From an uncultured Litoreibacter sp. (GTDB lineage: Bacteria > Pseudomonadota > Alphaproteobacteria > Rhodobacterales > Rhodobacteraceae): DNA of 64,000 nucleotides. This document shows positions 37,444 to 45,526 of the stretch, piece by piece; positions within the stretch are counted from its first letter, which is position 1, and every line of letters starts with the position of its first letter. Location: positions 682,001 to 746,000 of the forward strand of contig CANNGL010000003.1 in the NCBI GenBank assembly GCA_947504205.1, read 5' to 3'. The translations under genes were made by a program, and so were the position numbers. Under the pieces are notes generated by a model. It made no database searches. It saw only the letters and a list, made by a program, of their open reading frames with translations, and was not told the DNA's origin.

Positions 37444-38207
37444 GCGCGCAACTTTTCCTGCACCATCAACAGGTCATGCCAAGCTTCTCGCTTGGCTGCC
37501 GGATTGCGCAACAGATAGGCCGGATGGAACATTGGCATTGCAGGTTTGCCCAAGACCTCAACCCATTTGCCGCGCAATCGCGTGATCCCTTTCCGACCCA
37601 TCAGGGCAAGGCAGGAGATATTGCCCATCAGGATCAACAGATCCGGCTTTGCGAGTTCCACATGGCGCTCTACGAAAGGCATCATCATCGCGATTTCTTC
37701 TGGTTTCGGGTCGCGATTTTGGGGCGGGCGCCATGGCAGGATATTCGTGATGTACACGGGTCTTTCCGCACCCGCCCGATCATGGTCAATCGCAGCCATC
37801 ATCTGATCCAGAAGCTGCCCGGCCCGCCCGACAAACGGCTTGCCTTGCAGGTCCTCATCGCGTCCGGGTGCTTCGCCGATCACCATGATCCGCGCGCCGG
37901 GCTGTCCGTCCGAGAACACGAAATTCCGCGCGCCCTGCTTTAGATCGCAATGGGAATAGGCAGCCTGTGCTTCGGCCAGCGCCTCAAGTGTGTCAGCGCC
38001 CGCCGCGAGGGCTTGTGCGTCGGCAACCGGGTCTGGACCGGCAACCTTCTCCAGCGGCGCGGCCTCTGCCTTCGGTTTGGGTTTTGGCGCTGTTTTGGGG
38101 ACCTCATAGCGGTTGATTGGCGTCTCACAGATCGCCTCTGTCGCGCCCATCTCGATCTGCCATTCGAGCAGCGCCTTTGCGCTATGAAAATCCAGGTCCG
38201 ATTCCAT
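37440..38207 (-). CDS. type-4-like uracil-DNA glycosylase lacking most Fe-S cysteines
   Basis: Uracil-DNA glycosylase superfamily protein of 255 residues. The first 80 residues are Ala/Pro/Lys-rich and probably disordered. The catalytic domain has the family-4 motif 1 ([11 protein letters not shown]), [13 protein letters not shown] and the C-terminal motif [10 protein letters not shown]. Of the four cysteines that hold the 4Fe-4S cluster in family 4, only Cys87 is evident: Tyr84 replaces the first, Trp159 (NILPWRPP) the third, and the fourth falls in EEIAMMMPF. It probably removes uracil from DNA without a cluster. First gene of a coupled operon with lysE-like and moaB. Confidence 0.85.
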   Translation of the reverse strand: MESDLDFHSAKALLEWQIEMGATEAICETPINRYEVPKTAPKPKPKAEAAPLEKVAGPDPVADAQALAAGADTLEALAEAQAAYSHCDLKQGARNFVFSDGQPGARIMVIGEAPGRDEDLQGKPFVGRAGQLLDQMMAAIDHDRAGAERPVYITNILPWRPPQNRDPKPEEIAMMMPFVERHVELAKPDLLILMGNISCLALMGRKGITRLRGKWVEVLGKPAMPMFHPAYLLRNPAAKREAWHDLLMVQEKLRA

Positions 38208-38247
38208 GTCGCAAGGCTAAGCCTCCGGGGAAGCGAGGTAAATGGTC

Positions 38248-38284
38248 CGACAACGCTTGTCGCGGGCGAATGCAGTTTCTATAA
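38248..38284 (+). promoter_or_regulatory. candidate pyrB promoter with overlapping inverted repeat
   Basis: CGACAA and TTGTCG form a six-base inverted repeat with a three-base gap (38248-38262). Its right arm TTGTCG is also a plausible -35, with CTATAA as -10 after a 16-base spacer, ending 27 bases before the pyrB ATG. A repressor binding the repeat would block the promoter; no regulator is known for it. Confidence 0.4.
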
Positions 38285-38311
38285 GGCGCAAGGTCGAAAT
38301 CGGGAGAACCT

Positions 38312-39262
38312 ATGTCATTCCGCGCAAAGCATCTGCTTGGGATTGAGCATCTTGCCCCCGATGAAATTACCGCTTTGCTGGATCTGGCTGATCAATATGT
38401 CGACCTGAACCGCCGGGATGTGAAGCATTCCGAAGTGCTGGCGGGCCTGACCCAGATCAACATGTTCTTTGAAAATTCCACGCGTACCCAAGCCTCGTTC
38501 GAGCTTGCGGGCAAACGTTTGGGGATGGATGTGATGAGCATGGCGATGCAGGCCTCATCGGTGAAGAAAGGGGAGACCCTGATCGACACCGCGCTGACGC
38601 TGAACGCGATGCATCCCGATCTGCTTGTCGTGCGGCACCCGCATTCGGGGGCGGTAAATCTGCTGGCTGAAAAGGTGAATTGCGCCGTTCTCAACGCGGG
38701 GGACGGACGGCATGAGCATCCGACGCAAGCGCTTCTGGACGCCCTGACCATCCGGCGCGCGAAAGGACGATTGCACCGCTTGTCTGTCGCCATTTGCGGT
38801 GACATAGCGCATTCACGGGTTGCTCGATCCAACATTCTGCTGCTGGGCAAAATGGAAAACCGGGTCCGGCTTGTCGGTCCGGCCACGCTGATGCCCTCAG
38901 GCATCGCCGAGTTCGGCGTGGAAGTCTTTGAAGACATGCGAGAGGGCCTTGAAGACGTCGATGTCGTGATGATGTTGAGGTTGCAGAAAGAACGCATGGA
39001 TGGTGGCTTCATCCCGTCTGAACGCGAATATTATCACCGCTATGGCCTCGATCCGGAGAAGCTGAGCTTTGCCAAAGACGACGCGATCGTCATGCACCCC
39101 GGGCCGATGAACCGCGGGGTCGAAATTGACGGAACTTTGGCCGATGACATCAATCGCTCCGTCATTCAGGAGCAGGTCGAGATGGGGGTGGCAGTGCGCA
39201 TGGCCGCGATGGAACTGCTTGTTCGCGCCCGACGTTCCTCCCCCAGGGAGGTACTTGCATGA
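38312..39262 (+). CDS. pyrB: aspartate carbamoyltransferase catalytic subunit
   Basis: Transfers the carbamoyl group to aspartate in de novo pyrimidine synthesis. The 316 residues show the carbamoyl-phosphate motif [20 protein letters not shown], the mobile-loop residues in [13 protein letters not shown], and [17 protein letters not shown] plus [21 protein letters not shown] precedes the ATG. It overlaps the next gene by four bases and heads the pyrB-orf-pyrC'-plsY run. No pyrI regulatory-chain gene is adjacent, as expected for the class that assembles with a PyrC-like protein. Confidence 0.96.
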   Translation: MSFRAKHLLGIEHLAPDEITALLDLADQYVDLNRRDVKHSEVLAGLTQINMFFENSTRTQASFELAGKRLGMDVMSMAMQASSVKKGETLIDTALTLNAMHPDLLVVRHPHSGAVNLLAEKVNCAVLNAGDGRHEHPTQALLDALTIRRAKGRLHRLSVAICGDIAHSRVARSNILLLGKMENRVRLVGPATLMPSGIAEFGVEVFEDMREGLEDVDVVMMLRLQKERMDGGFIPSEREYYHRYGLDPEKLSFAKDDAIVMHPGPMNRGVEIDGTLADDINRSVIQEQVEMGVAVRMAAMELLVRARRSSPREVLA

Positions 39263-39816
39263 CCAAGAAAATAGCAATTCGATCCGGTGAGCACGGTGTT
39301 GTCCGGGTGTTCCATCTTTCTGAAAACCTGGCCGAAGGAATTGATCCATCTGACGGATCACGCACGCTGGCCGCGGCCCTTGGTGTGCAGAATCTTGGCA
39401 CGCAGGATGTCCAGATAGTCGAGCTTGACGCAATTGCGGAGATGGGGCTGACCGATTTCCTGAGAGCAGGCTACGACATTGACGATGTGGAGATTGAACC
39501 GGGACGCGGGCGGCTTGATACATGGAAAGGGGTCATTGCGGTGATACGATCCACTGCCTTTGGTGGGCAGGCGGTCGAGTTGTCCCTGAGTGAAGACATC
39601 AGTCTGATCGGCACCTATCACGAGCAAAATGCACCACCTGCAAGCTTCGGTGATCTCAACGAGTTGCAGAGTGACGCGGCCAAAGGAACCATTGCTGCAG
39701 CCGGTGCCGACGAAAGCCGTCCCCGACCACGGGGCCAGAGCTGGCTCGTCTGGATCGGATATGCCTTTGTCCTGGCCGTGATCCTCTTTATTTTTCGCAT
39801 CTTCTACGGGAGTTGA
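39259..39816 (+). CDS. tail-anchored protein between pyrB and pyrC'
   Basis: Unrecognised protein of 185 residues. The first 130 residues look soluble and beta-rich ([20 protein letters not shown]); an Ala/Ser/Arg/Pro linker follows, then a single C-terminal membrane helix ([20 protein letters not shown]) with only a few residues after it. This makes it a likely tail-anchored protein facing the cytoplasm. It overlaps pyrB by four bases and is probably co-translated, which hints at a structural or localising role for the pyrimidine enzymes; that is inference only. Confidence 0.8.
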   Translation: MTKKIAIRSGEHGVVRVFHLSENLAEGIDPSDGSRTLAAALGVQNLGTQDVQIVELDAIAEMGLTDFLRAGYDIDDVEIEPGRGRLDTWKGVIAVIRSTAFGGQAVELSLSEDISLIGTYHEQNAPPASFGDLNELQSDAAKGTIAAAGADESRPRPRGQSWLVWIGYAFVLAVILFIFRIFYGS

Positions 39817-39821
39817 CGCAG

Positions 39822-41093
39822 GTGCTGCTTTTCACCAATGCCCGATTGATTGACCCCGATACGGGGCGCGATGAGAGCGGCGCACTTCTTGTCGAAAACG
39901 GGCAGATCAAAGAGCTGTTCTATGGCGGCAACCCTGATCTTGGCGTGAAAACATATGATTGTGGGGGCAACTGCCTTGCGCCCGGCATCGTCGATATTGG
40001 TGTGAAGGTTTGTGAGCCCGGCGAACGCCACAAGGAAAGCTTTCGAACGGCCGGACTGGCGGCGGCAGCTGGCGGCGTGACGACAATGGTCACACGACCC
40101 GACACGATCCCGACAGTCGATACACCGGAGACGCTGGAATTTGCTAAAGCACGTGGCGCAGAGATGTCAGTGGTGCGCATCGCGCAAATGGCGTCTTTGA
40201 CCAAAGCCCGCGCCGGGCGCGAGATGGTCGAGATGGGCTTTCTGAAAGACGCGGGCGCTGTGGCGTTCAGTGATGGTGACAACGTCGTCGCCGACACCAA
40301 AGTACTGGGCCGCGCAATGACCTATGCGCGGTCGCTCGGAGCGCTTGTCATGGGGCACCCGCAAGAGGCGAACATGTCCAATGGGGCGGCGGTGACATCA
40401 GGAAAGTTCGCCTCCCTGCGCGGATTGCCCGGAGTGTCGACCATGGCGGAACGCATGGGGCTGGAGCGCGATCTGGCCCTGGTTGAGATGACAGGAGTGG
40501 CCTACCACGCTGATCAGATCAGCTGTGCTGCGGCTTTGCCGGCGCTGAGGCGGGCGAAAGATGCGGGCCTTGATGTGACGGCCGGCGTCTCGATCCATCA
40601 CCTGACGCTCAACGCACTGGATGTTGGCGACTACAGGACGTTCTTCAAAGTCAAACCGCCACTGAGGGACGAAGATGACCGTCTTGCGATGGTGGAAGCG
40701 GTGGCGGAAGGTTTGATTGACATCATCTGTTCCATGCACACGCCACAGGATGAAGAGAGCAAACGACTTCCCTTTGAAGAAGCCGCGTCCGGTGCGGTGG
40801 GGCTCGAAACCGTGTTGCCTGCCGCAATGCGCCTCTATCACGCAGGTGCATTGGATATGCCAACGCTCTGGCGGGCGATGTCGCTCAACCCGGCGCAGCG
40901 CTTGGGGCTGCCGGGTGGTCGGTTGGGCGAGGGGGATCCGGCCGATCTGGTGCTGTTTGATCCCGATGCGCCGTTTGTGCTGGACCGCTGGTCTTTGAAG
41001 TCAAAATCCAAGAATACGCCCTTTGACGGGCAGCGCCTGCAAGGCCGGGTCCTGAAAACCTATGTGGGTGGGCGCGAGGTTTATTCACTCTGA
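39822..41093 (+). CDS. pyrC': dihydroorotase-like protein, probably non-catalytic (PyrC'/PyrX type)
   Basis: Amidohydrolase-fold protein of 423 residues downstream of pyrB. The fold is clear (LAPGIVDIGVKVCEPG, FKVKPPLRDEDDRLAM, GAVGLETVLPAAM), but catalytic residues are gone: the HxH metal pair becomes G60-V-K62, the following Arg becomes Cys, and the catalytic Asp motif DHAPH reads SMHTPQ. In pseudomonads a similar inactive PyrC' is needed to assemble aspartate carbamoyltransferase; this is the likely role here, and an active dihydroorotase should exist elsewhere. I chose GTG at 39822 because GGGAG lies nine bases upstream; the track's TTG at 39813 abuts that site. Confidence 0.88.
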   Translation: MLLFTNARLIDPDTGRDESGALLVENGQIKELFYGGNPDLGVKTYDCGGNCLAPGIVDIGVKVCEPGERHKESFRTAGLAAAAGGVTTMVTRPDTIPTVDTPETLEFAKARGAEMSVVRIAQMASLTKARAGREMVEMGFLKDAGAVAFSDGDNVVADTKVLGRAMTYARSLGALVMGHPQEANMSNGAAVTSGKFASLRGLPGVSTMAERMGLERDLALVEMTGVAYHADQISCAAALPALRRAKDAGLDVTAGVSIHHLTLNALDVGDYRTFFKVKPPLRDEDDRLAMVEAVAEGLIDIICSMHTPQDEESKRLPFEEAASGAVGLETVLPAAMRLYHAGALDMPTLWRAMSLNPAQRLGLPGGRLGEGDPADLVLFDPDAPFVLDRWSLKSKSKNTPFDGQRLQGRVLKTYVGGREVYSL

Positions 41094-41704
41094 TGCCTGA
41101 GCTTATCACGCCTTTTCCGCTCATGCTTGTTACGGCTGTTCTTGCGTACCTGCTTGGCGCCGTGCCGTTCGGCATCGTCATGGCCCGCCTGTTCGGGTTG
41201 GGCGATCTGCGCAGCGTGGGTTCCGGAAATATTGGCGCGACAAATGTTTTGCGAACGGGCAACAAGCTGGCGGCATTTCTGACGCTGCTGCTTGATTCCG
41301 GCAAAGGCGCGATAGCTGTTCTGTTGGCATGGGGGCTGGTTGGCCCGGATGCTGCCCAATTGGCAGGGCTCGCCGCCTTTATTGGTCATTGCTTCCCGAT
41401 CTATCTGGGCTTCAAGGGTGGCAAGGGTGTCGCCACATATCTTGGCACGATACTTGCCTTGTCCTTTATCACCGGGTTCGCGGCCTGCATGACCTGGCTG
41501 GTGATCGCTTTGCTTTTCAGGTTCTCATCACTTGCCGCACTGATCACTGCCGTGATGGTCCCCGCGTGGGCGTGGAGCTTGGGGCGCCCGGATCTCATTG
41601 TCTTAACGGCTTGTCTGGGCCTGCTCGTCTGGGTGCGGCATCGCGCCAATATCGAACGCCTGCTCAGCGGTCAGGAAACCCGGATCAACCTCAAAAAAGG
41701 CTGA
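41093..41704 (+). CDS. plsY: glycerol-3-phosphate acyltransferase PlsY
   Basis: Membrane acyltransferase of 203 residues using acyl-phosphate to acylate glycerol-3-phosphate, the first step of phospholipid synthesis. Conserved loops are visible: GAVPFGIVMARLFGL, RSVGSGNIGATNVLRTGNK and FKGGKGVATYLG. Five helices. The start overlaps the pyrC' stop (TGATG). Confidence 0.95.
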   Translation: MPELITPFPLMLVTAVLAYLLGAVPFGIVMARLFGLGDLRSVGSGNIGATNVLRTGNKLAAFLTLLLDSGKGAIAVLLAWGLVGPDAAQLAGLAAFIGHCFPIYLGFKGGKGVATYLGTILALSFITGFAACMTWLVIALLFRFSSLAALITAVMVPAWAWSLGRPDLIVLTACLGLLVWVRHRANIERLLSGQETRINLKKG

Positions 41705-41757
41705 TGCTGCTCCAGTTGGCGAAGGGGGGTCGCCCTGTTTGCGCAGGAGCGATTCGG

Positions 41758-41784
41758 CTGGAAGCGGGCCAAGCCCTCTTCCAG
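41758..41784. terminator. strong hairpin between convergent plsY and gshA
   Basis: CTGGAAG pairs with CTTCCAG, then after one mismatch GGGC pairs with GCCC around a CAA loop, giving eleven base pairs. It sits between the two convergent stop codons (41704 and 41808). There is no T run on either side, so it may act as a bidirectional 3'-end stabiliser or a Rho-dependent boundary rather than a classic terminator. Confidence 0.5.
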
Positions 41785-41807
41785 TGCCAGGAGACCTCAA
41801 TCAAACG

Positions 41808-43178
41808 TCAGTAACTGTATTCGGCGTAGATGCGGCTCAGATCGCCGTCCCAGTCCCCATGATATCTTGTCAGAAGCTCGTCGGCCGGGGTTTTACCGCT
41901 TTCAAGACTGTCTTTGAGCGCATTCAGAAAATGCGTCTCATCCGGGACCAGACCGCCAGCACCGGGCTTGGCGCGCGCTTTCAGACCCGCCTCTGCGATT
42001 GCCACGGTTTCCCGCGCGATGTCATGCATCGATTGGCCATTTACTGTGGCTTGCAGACCGTCAACTGAGGCGGCCACACGCCAAGCCTCTCGCGTGTCAG
42101 CGTCCCAGCCTTTGGCCAGATCCCAAGCTGCATCGAGTGCGGTTTGGTCGTAGCACAGGCCAACCCAGAATGCCGGCAGGGCGCATAGCCTGCGCCACGG
42201 ACCACCATCCGCCCCACGCATTTCGATGAATTTCTTCAAGCGCGCTTCGGGGAAGATTGTGGTGAGGTGATCTGCCCAATCTGAAAGAGTTGGTTTCTCC
42301 CCCGGCAGGGCAGGAAGTTCACCTTTGAGGAAATCCCGGAACGACATACCGAGCGCGTCCACATAGACGCCATCGCGATAGACGAAGTACATTGGTACAT
42401 CGAGAGCGTATTCTGCATACGCCTCGAACCCGAAACCGTCTTCAAAGACAAAGGGCAGCGTCCCGGTGCGATCAGCATCCAGATCGCGCCAGATGCGGGA
42501 GCGCCAGCTTTTGTGTCCGTTTGGCTTTCCTTCGAAGAACGGCGAGTTGGCAAAAAGAGCCGTCGCGACAGGCTGCAGGGCCAGCGCCACGCGCATCTTC
42601 TGGATCATATCCGTTTCAGAACCGAAATCGAGATTCACCTGCACCGTACAGGTGCGGCGCATCATCGAGGTGCCCATAGTGCCGACGCGTTCCATATAGT
42701 CGTTCATGAGCTTGTAGCGGCCCTTGGGCATAAGGGGCATTTGCTCGTGGAACCATTCCGGTGCTGCACCCAGGCCGATGAATTTAACACCGATCTCATC
42801 AGAGACGGACTTGACCTCTTCGAGATGGATATTCACCTCGTCACAGGTCTGATGCACGGTTTCCAGGGGCGCACCCGACAGCTCCAAGGCGCCACCCGGT
42901 TCCAGCGAAACATTCGCGCCGTCTTTTTCCAGCCCAATAATCAGGCCGCCTTCTTCTACCGGGGTCCAGCCGAAGCGGTCCCGCAGGCCTTCGAGAACGG
43001 CCCGGATCGAGCGTTCGCCGTCGTAAGGCAGGGGGTTGTGCGTATCCTGACAATAGCCGAATTTTTCGTGCTCCGTGCCAATGCGCCAGTCATCCTTGGG
43101 CTTGCATCCGTCTTCAAGATAGGCCGCCAATTGTGCGTGGTCGGTGATCGGGCCTCCGCCAGATTGAGGAATTGACAT
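41808..43178 (-). CDS. gshA: glutamate-cysteine ligase (plant/proteobacterial type)
   Basis: First enzyme of glutathione synthesis, joining glutamate and cysteine. The 456-residue form belongs to the GCS2 type shared by alphaproteobacteria and plants. Visible motifs are IGTEHEKFGY near the N-terminus, VSLEPGGALELSGAP, TCTVQVNLDFGSE and MRGADGGPWRRLCALPAFWV. A GGAG site precedes the ATG. It is the third gene of the rsmE-orf-gshA run, 60 bases after the orphan membrane protein. Confidence 0.95.
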   Translation of the reverse strand: MSIPQSGGGPITDHAQLAAYLEDGCKPKDDWRIGTEHEKFGYCQDTHNPLPYDGERSIRAVLEGLRDRFGWTPVEEGGLIIGLEKDGANVSLEPGGALELSGAPLETVHQTCDEVNIHLEEVKSVSDEIGVKFIGLGAAPEWFHEQMPLMPKGRYKLMNDYMERVGTMGTSMMRRTCTVQVNLDFGSETDMIQKMRVALALQPVATALFANSPFFEGKPNGHKSWRSRIWRDLDADRTGTLPFVFEDGFGFEAYAEYALDVPMYFVYRDGVYVDALGMSFRDFLKGELPALPGEKPTLSDWADHLTTIFPEARLKKFIEMRGADGGPWRRLCALPAFWVGLCYDQTALDAAWDLAKGWDADTREAWRVAASVDGLQATVNGQSMHDIARETVAIAEAGLKARAKPGAGGLVPDETHFLNALKDSLESGKTPADELLTRYHGDWDGDLSRIYAEYSY

Positions 43179-43238
43179 GATGGGACTCCGATCGTGACGA
43201 CATTCAGATGTCAGGGGTGCCGGGAGTTTTGGGCGAAG

Positions 43239-43766
43239 TCAATGCAATGCATCCAAGGGTTTGGTCCAGATCACGAAGCTGTCAGAGCCTCGGCTGGCTA
43301 ACGCTTTCTGCGCATTGGAATAATTCACGTCCGGCAGGGCGGCAAAGGCATCAAACAGAAGTTGTGCGCCGGACGCGGCGTTGGGAATGGACAAGGTGAC
43401 GCCGCCATCTTCCTCCAGAACCCAAAGCAGGTCATCGGGACCACCGCCCTTTGCAGGTGCAATGGCTGAGACCCGCGCGAGTTGGTCAATCGAAATCACA
43501 CCGCCTTCGTAGGCTGCAAAATAACTGATTTGGCGTTCGTCCACCTCAACCAGCCCGGGACCGGTCCTCGTAGAGGCAAACCCGATGCGTCGCCAACCGG
43601 CAAAGGCCAGTCCCAAGCCAATCAAGACAATAATCCCACCCAGAACCTGCCAGAACACACCGATCCGGGTGGCGAACCAAACCCCGAGGATGCCGACTGC
43701 CAGACCTGCCAAAACTTCTGACCAACGCATCAGCAGCGATTGAACTTCGGGGCGCACTAGGGTCAT
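43239..43766 (-). CDS. hypothetical two-helix membrane protein
   Basis: Unrecognised protein of 175 residues with two adjacent N-terminal membrane helices (VLAGLAVGILGVWFATRI and VLGGIIVLIGLGLAFAGW) and a beta-rich cytosolic domain containing PGLVEVDERQISYFAAYEGG, reminiscent of bacterial PH-like domains. I set the start at 43766, which forms an ATGA overlap with rsmE; the track start is nine residues further upstream. Probably co-transcribed with rsmE and gshA. Confidence 0.8.
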   Translation of the reverse strand: MTLVRPEVQSLLMRWSEVLAGLAVGILGVWFATRIGVFWQVLGGIIVLIGLGLAFAGWRRIGFASTRTGPGLVEVDERQISYFAAYEGGVISIDQLARVSAIAPAKGGGPDDLLWVLEEDGGVTLSIPNAASGAQLLFDAFAALPDVNYSNAQKALASRGSDSFVIWTKPLDALH

Positions 43767-44488
43767 GCCCAATCTCCAAACTGGTTTTGCCACAGGGCCA
43801 AAGCCGCAACCGCAGCTGTATCGGCCCGCAAGATACGGGGGCCAAGCCGTATTGGTACCGATTGGGGCAGCGCCCTCAGTTTTTCGCGCTCGCGCTCGGA
43901 AAAGCCGCCTTCCGGGCCAATGATGATAGCGGCTCGCCCGGTATCGTCCGGCAGTTTTGGTGCCTGCGCTTCCGCAAGCGTTTCATCGCAGAACCATAAT
44001 TGCCGATCCTCCGGCCACTCAGCCAGCACCTGATCGAGCTTGGCCAGATTTGCAACTTCAGGCACATATGTGCCGCCGCATTGCTCAGCCGCTTCTACGG
44101 CATGAGCTTGCAGGCGATCTTGCCGAATACGGTCTGCATTTGTGAAGTCAGTTTGTACTGGACAAATCCGCCTTGCGCCCATTTCAGCAGCCTTTTCAAC
44201 GATGAAATCAGTGCGCGTTTTCTTGATCGGAGCGAACAACAGCCACAGATCAGGCGGCTCCTGCAAAGGTTTTGTCAGCTCCAGAACCTCTGCCGTTCCT
44301 GCGCGTTTTCCGGCCTCTCCGATTTCTGCCAGAAACTCTCCGTCACGCCCATTGATCAGCAACAGCCGGTCCCCCCGCTGCAATCGCATCACATTGAACA
44401 GGTAATTTGCCGCATCGCGATTGAACGCGACCGGTTTGCCCCGCTCAAGGGGCTGATCTACAAAGAGCCTGATCTTCGCATCCGCCAT
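43763..44488 (-). CDS. rsmE: 16S rRNA m3U1498 methyltransferase
   Basis: SPOUT-class methyltransferase for U1498 of 16S rRNA. Start set at 44488 (MADAKIRLFVDQPLERGK), giving 241 residues. An N-terminal PUA-like domain is followed by the knotted catalytic domain with AAIIIGPEGGFSEREREKL and RLGPRILRADTAAVAALAL, the family signature. It begins only 13 bases from the divergent ubiA start I prefer. Confidence 0.95.
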   Translation of the reverse strand: MADAKIRLFVDQPLERGKPVAFNRDAANYLFNVMRLQRGDRLLLINGRDGEFLAEIGEAGKRAGTAEVLELTKPLQEPPDLWLLFAPIKKTRTDFIVEKAAEMGARRICPVQTDFTNADRIRQDRLQAHAVEAAEQCGGTYVPEVANLAKLDQVLAEWPEDRQLWFCDETLAEAQAPKLPDDTGRAAIIIGPEGGFSEREREKLRALPQSVPIRLGPRILRADTAAVAALALWQNQFGDWA

Positions 44489-44501
44489 GAGGCCAGAGCT
44501 T

Positions 44502-45464
44502 ATGACCGACACCGAGCAAACGCCAGTGCAAGGACAGGTGGCAGACGCAGTGCCGCAGAATTGGGTGGACAGGTTTGCGCCAGATTGGTCGCGGCCCTAT
44601 TTGAGGCTGTCGCGGGCGGACCGTCCAATCGGCACGTGGTTGCTGCTTTTGCCGTGCTGGTGGGGCGTGCTTTTGGCCGCAACTGCCGATGCGCCACGCT
44701 TGTTTGATCTGTGGATCATGGCGGGGTGTGCCATTGGCGCTTTTCTGATGCGAGGGGCCGGATGCACATGGAACGACATCACTGATCGCGACATTGACGC
44801 ACAGGTTGCGCGCACTCGCTCTCGCCCGATCCCGTCTGGGCAGGTCAGTGTAAAGGGCGCGCTGCTCTGGATGATCGTGCAGGCGTTGATCTCATTCGGG
44901 ATTTTGCTGACGTTCAATCTGGCCGCAATTGCCTTGGGCATCTTGGCTTTGCTGCCGGTCGCGATCTACCCGTTCGCCAAACGCTTCACGTGGTGGCCGC
45001 AGGTGTTCTTGGGGCTGGCTTTCAATTGGGGCGCGCTTCTGGCTTGGACAGCTCATACGGGACGTCTGAGCCTCGCCCCCGTCATGCTCTATCTGGCGGG
45101 CATTGCATGGACCCTGTTTTACGACACGATCTATGCCCATCAGGACAAGGAGGATGACGCGCTGATCGGTGTGAAATCGACAGCACGGCTTTTTGGCGAT
45201 AACTCCATCCTCTGGTTGCGCAGCTTTCTGATCAGCGCCGTGGTTCTTATGGCCATCGCGATGATCGTAGCCCTTGTGCCAAATGCGAATGTCCTGTCGC
45301 TTACACTCGCCCTGGCCGGGGTCTGGGCGTTTGGATGGCATATGGTCTGGCAACTCAGACGTCTCGATATTGATGATGCGCAGAATTGCCTGCGCCTGTT
45401 CCGCTCCAACAGAGATGCGGGCCTCATCCCTGTGCTATTTCTTGCCATTGCTGCATTGCTTTGA
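44502..45464 (+). CDS. ubiA: 4-hydroxybenzoate polyprenyltransferase
   Basis: Membrane prenyltransferase attaching the polyprenyl tail to 4-hydroxybenzoate in ubiquinone synthesis. About 320 residues and eight or nine helices. Both Asp-rich motifs are present: GCTWNDITDRDIDAQVARTR and DTIYAHQDKEDDALIGVKST. I prefer the ATG at 44502, nine bases after GAGG; the ATG at 44487 adds five residues and would overlap the rsmE start. Confidence 0.94.
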   Translation: MTDTEQTPVQGQVADAVPQNWVDRFAPDWSRPYLRLSRADRPIGTWLLLLPCWWGVLLAATADAPRLFDLWIMAGCAIGAFLMRGAGCTWNDITDRDIDAQVARTRSRPIPSGQVSVKGALLWMIVQALISFGILLTFNLAAIALGILALLPVAIYPFAKRFTWWPQVFLGLAFNWGALLAWTAHTGRLSLAPVMLYLAGIAWTLFYDTIYAHQDKEDDALIGVKSTARLFGDNSILWLRSFLISAVVLMAIAMIVALVPNANVLSLTLALAGVWAFGWHMVWQLRRLDIDDAQNCLRLFRSNRDAGLIPVLFLAIAALL

Positions 45465-45475
45465 TTGAAACTCCA

Positions 45476-45513
45476 TCCCACAGGCTTTAAACCGCCTTGG
45501 GCAAGCTGTGGGA
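45476..45513 (+). terminator. long hairpin between ubiA and the OmpA-family gene
   Basis: TCCCACAG pairs perfectly with CTGTGGGA and the stem continues as CTT/AAG after one bulged G, giving about eleven base pairs and a 15-base loop. It lies 12 bases after ubiA and 13 bases before the OmpA-family ATG. No T run follows, so it could be a leader structure controlling the downstream gene as well as a 3'-end hairpin. Confidence 0.4.
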
Positions 45514-45526
45514 ACCTGGCGCATAC

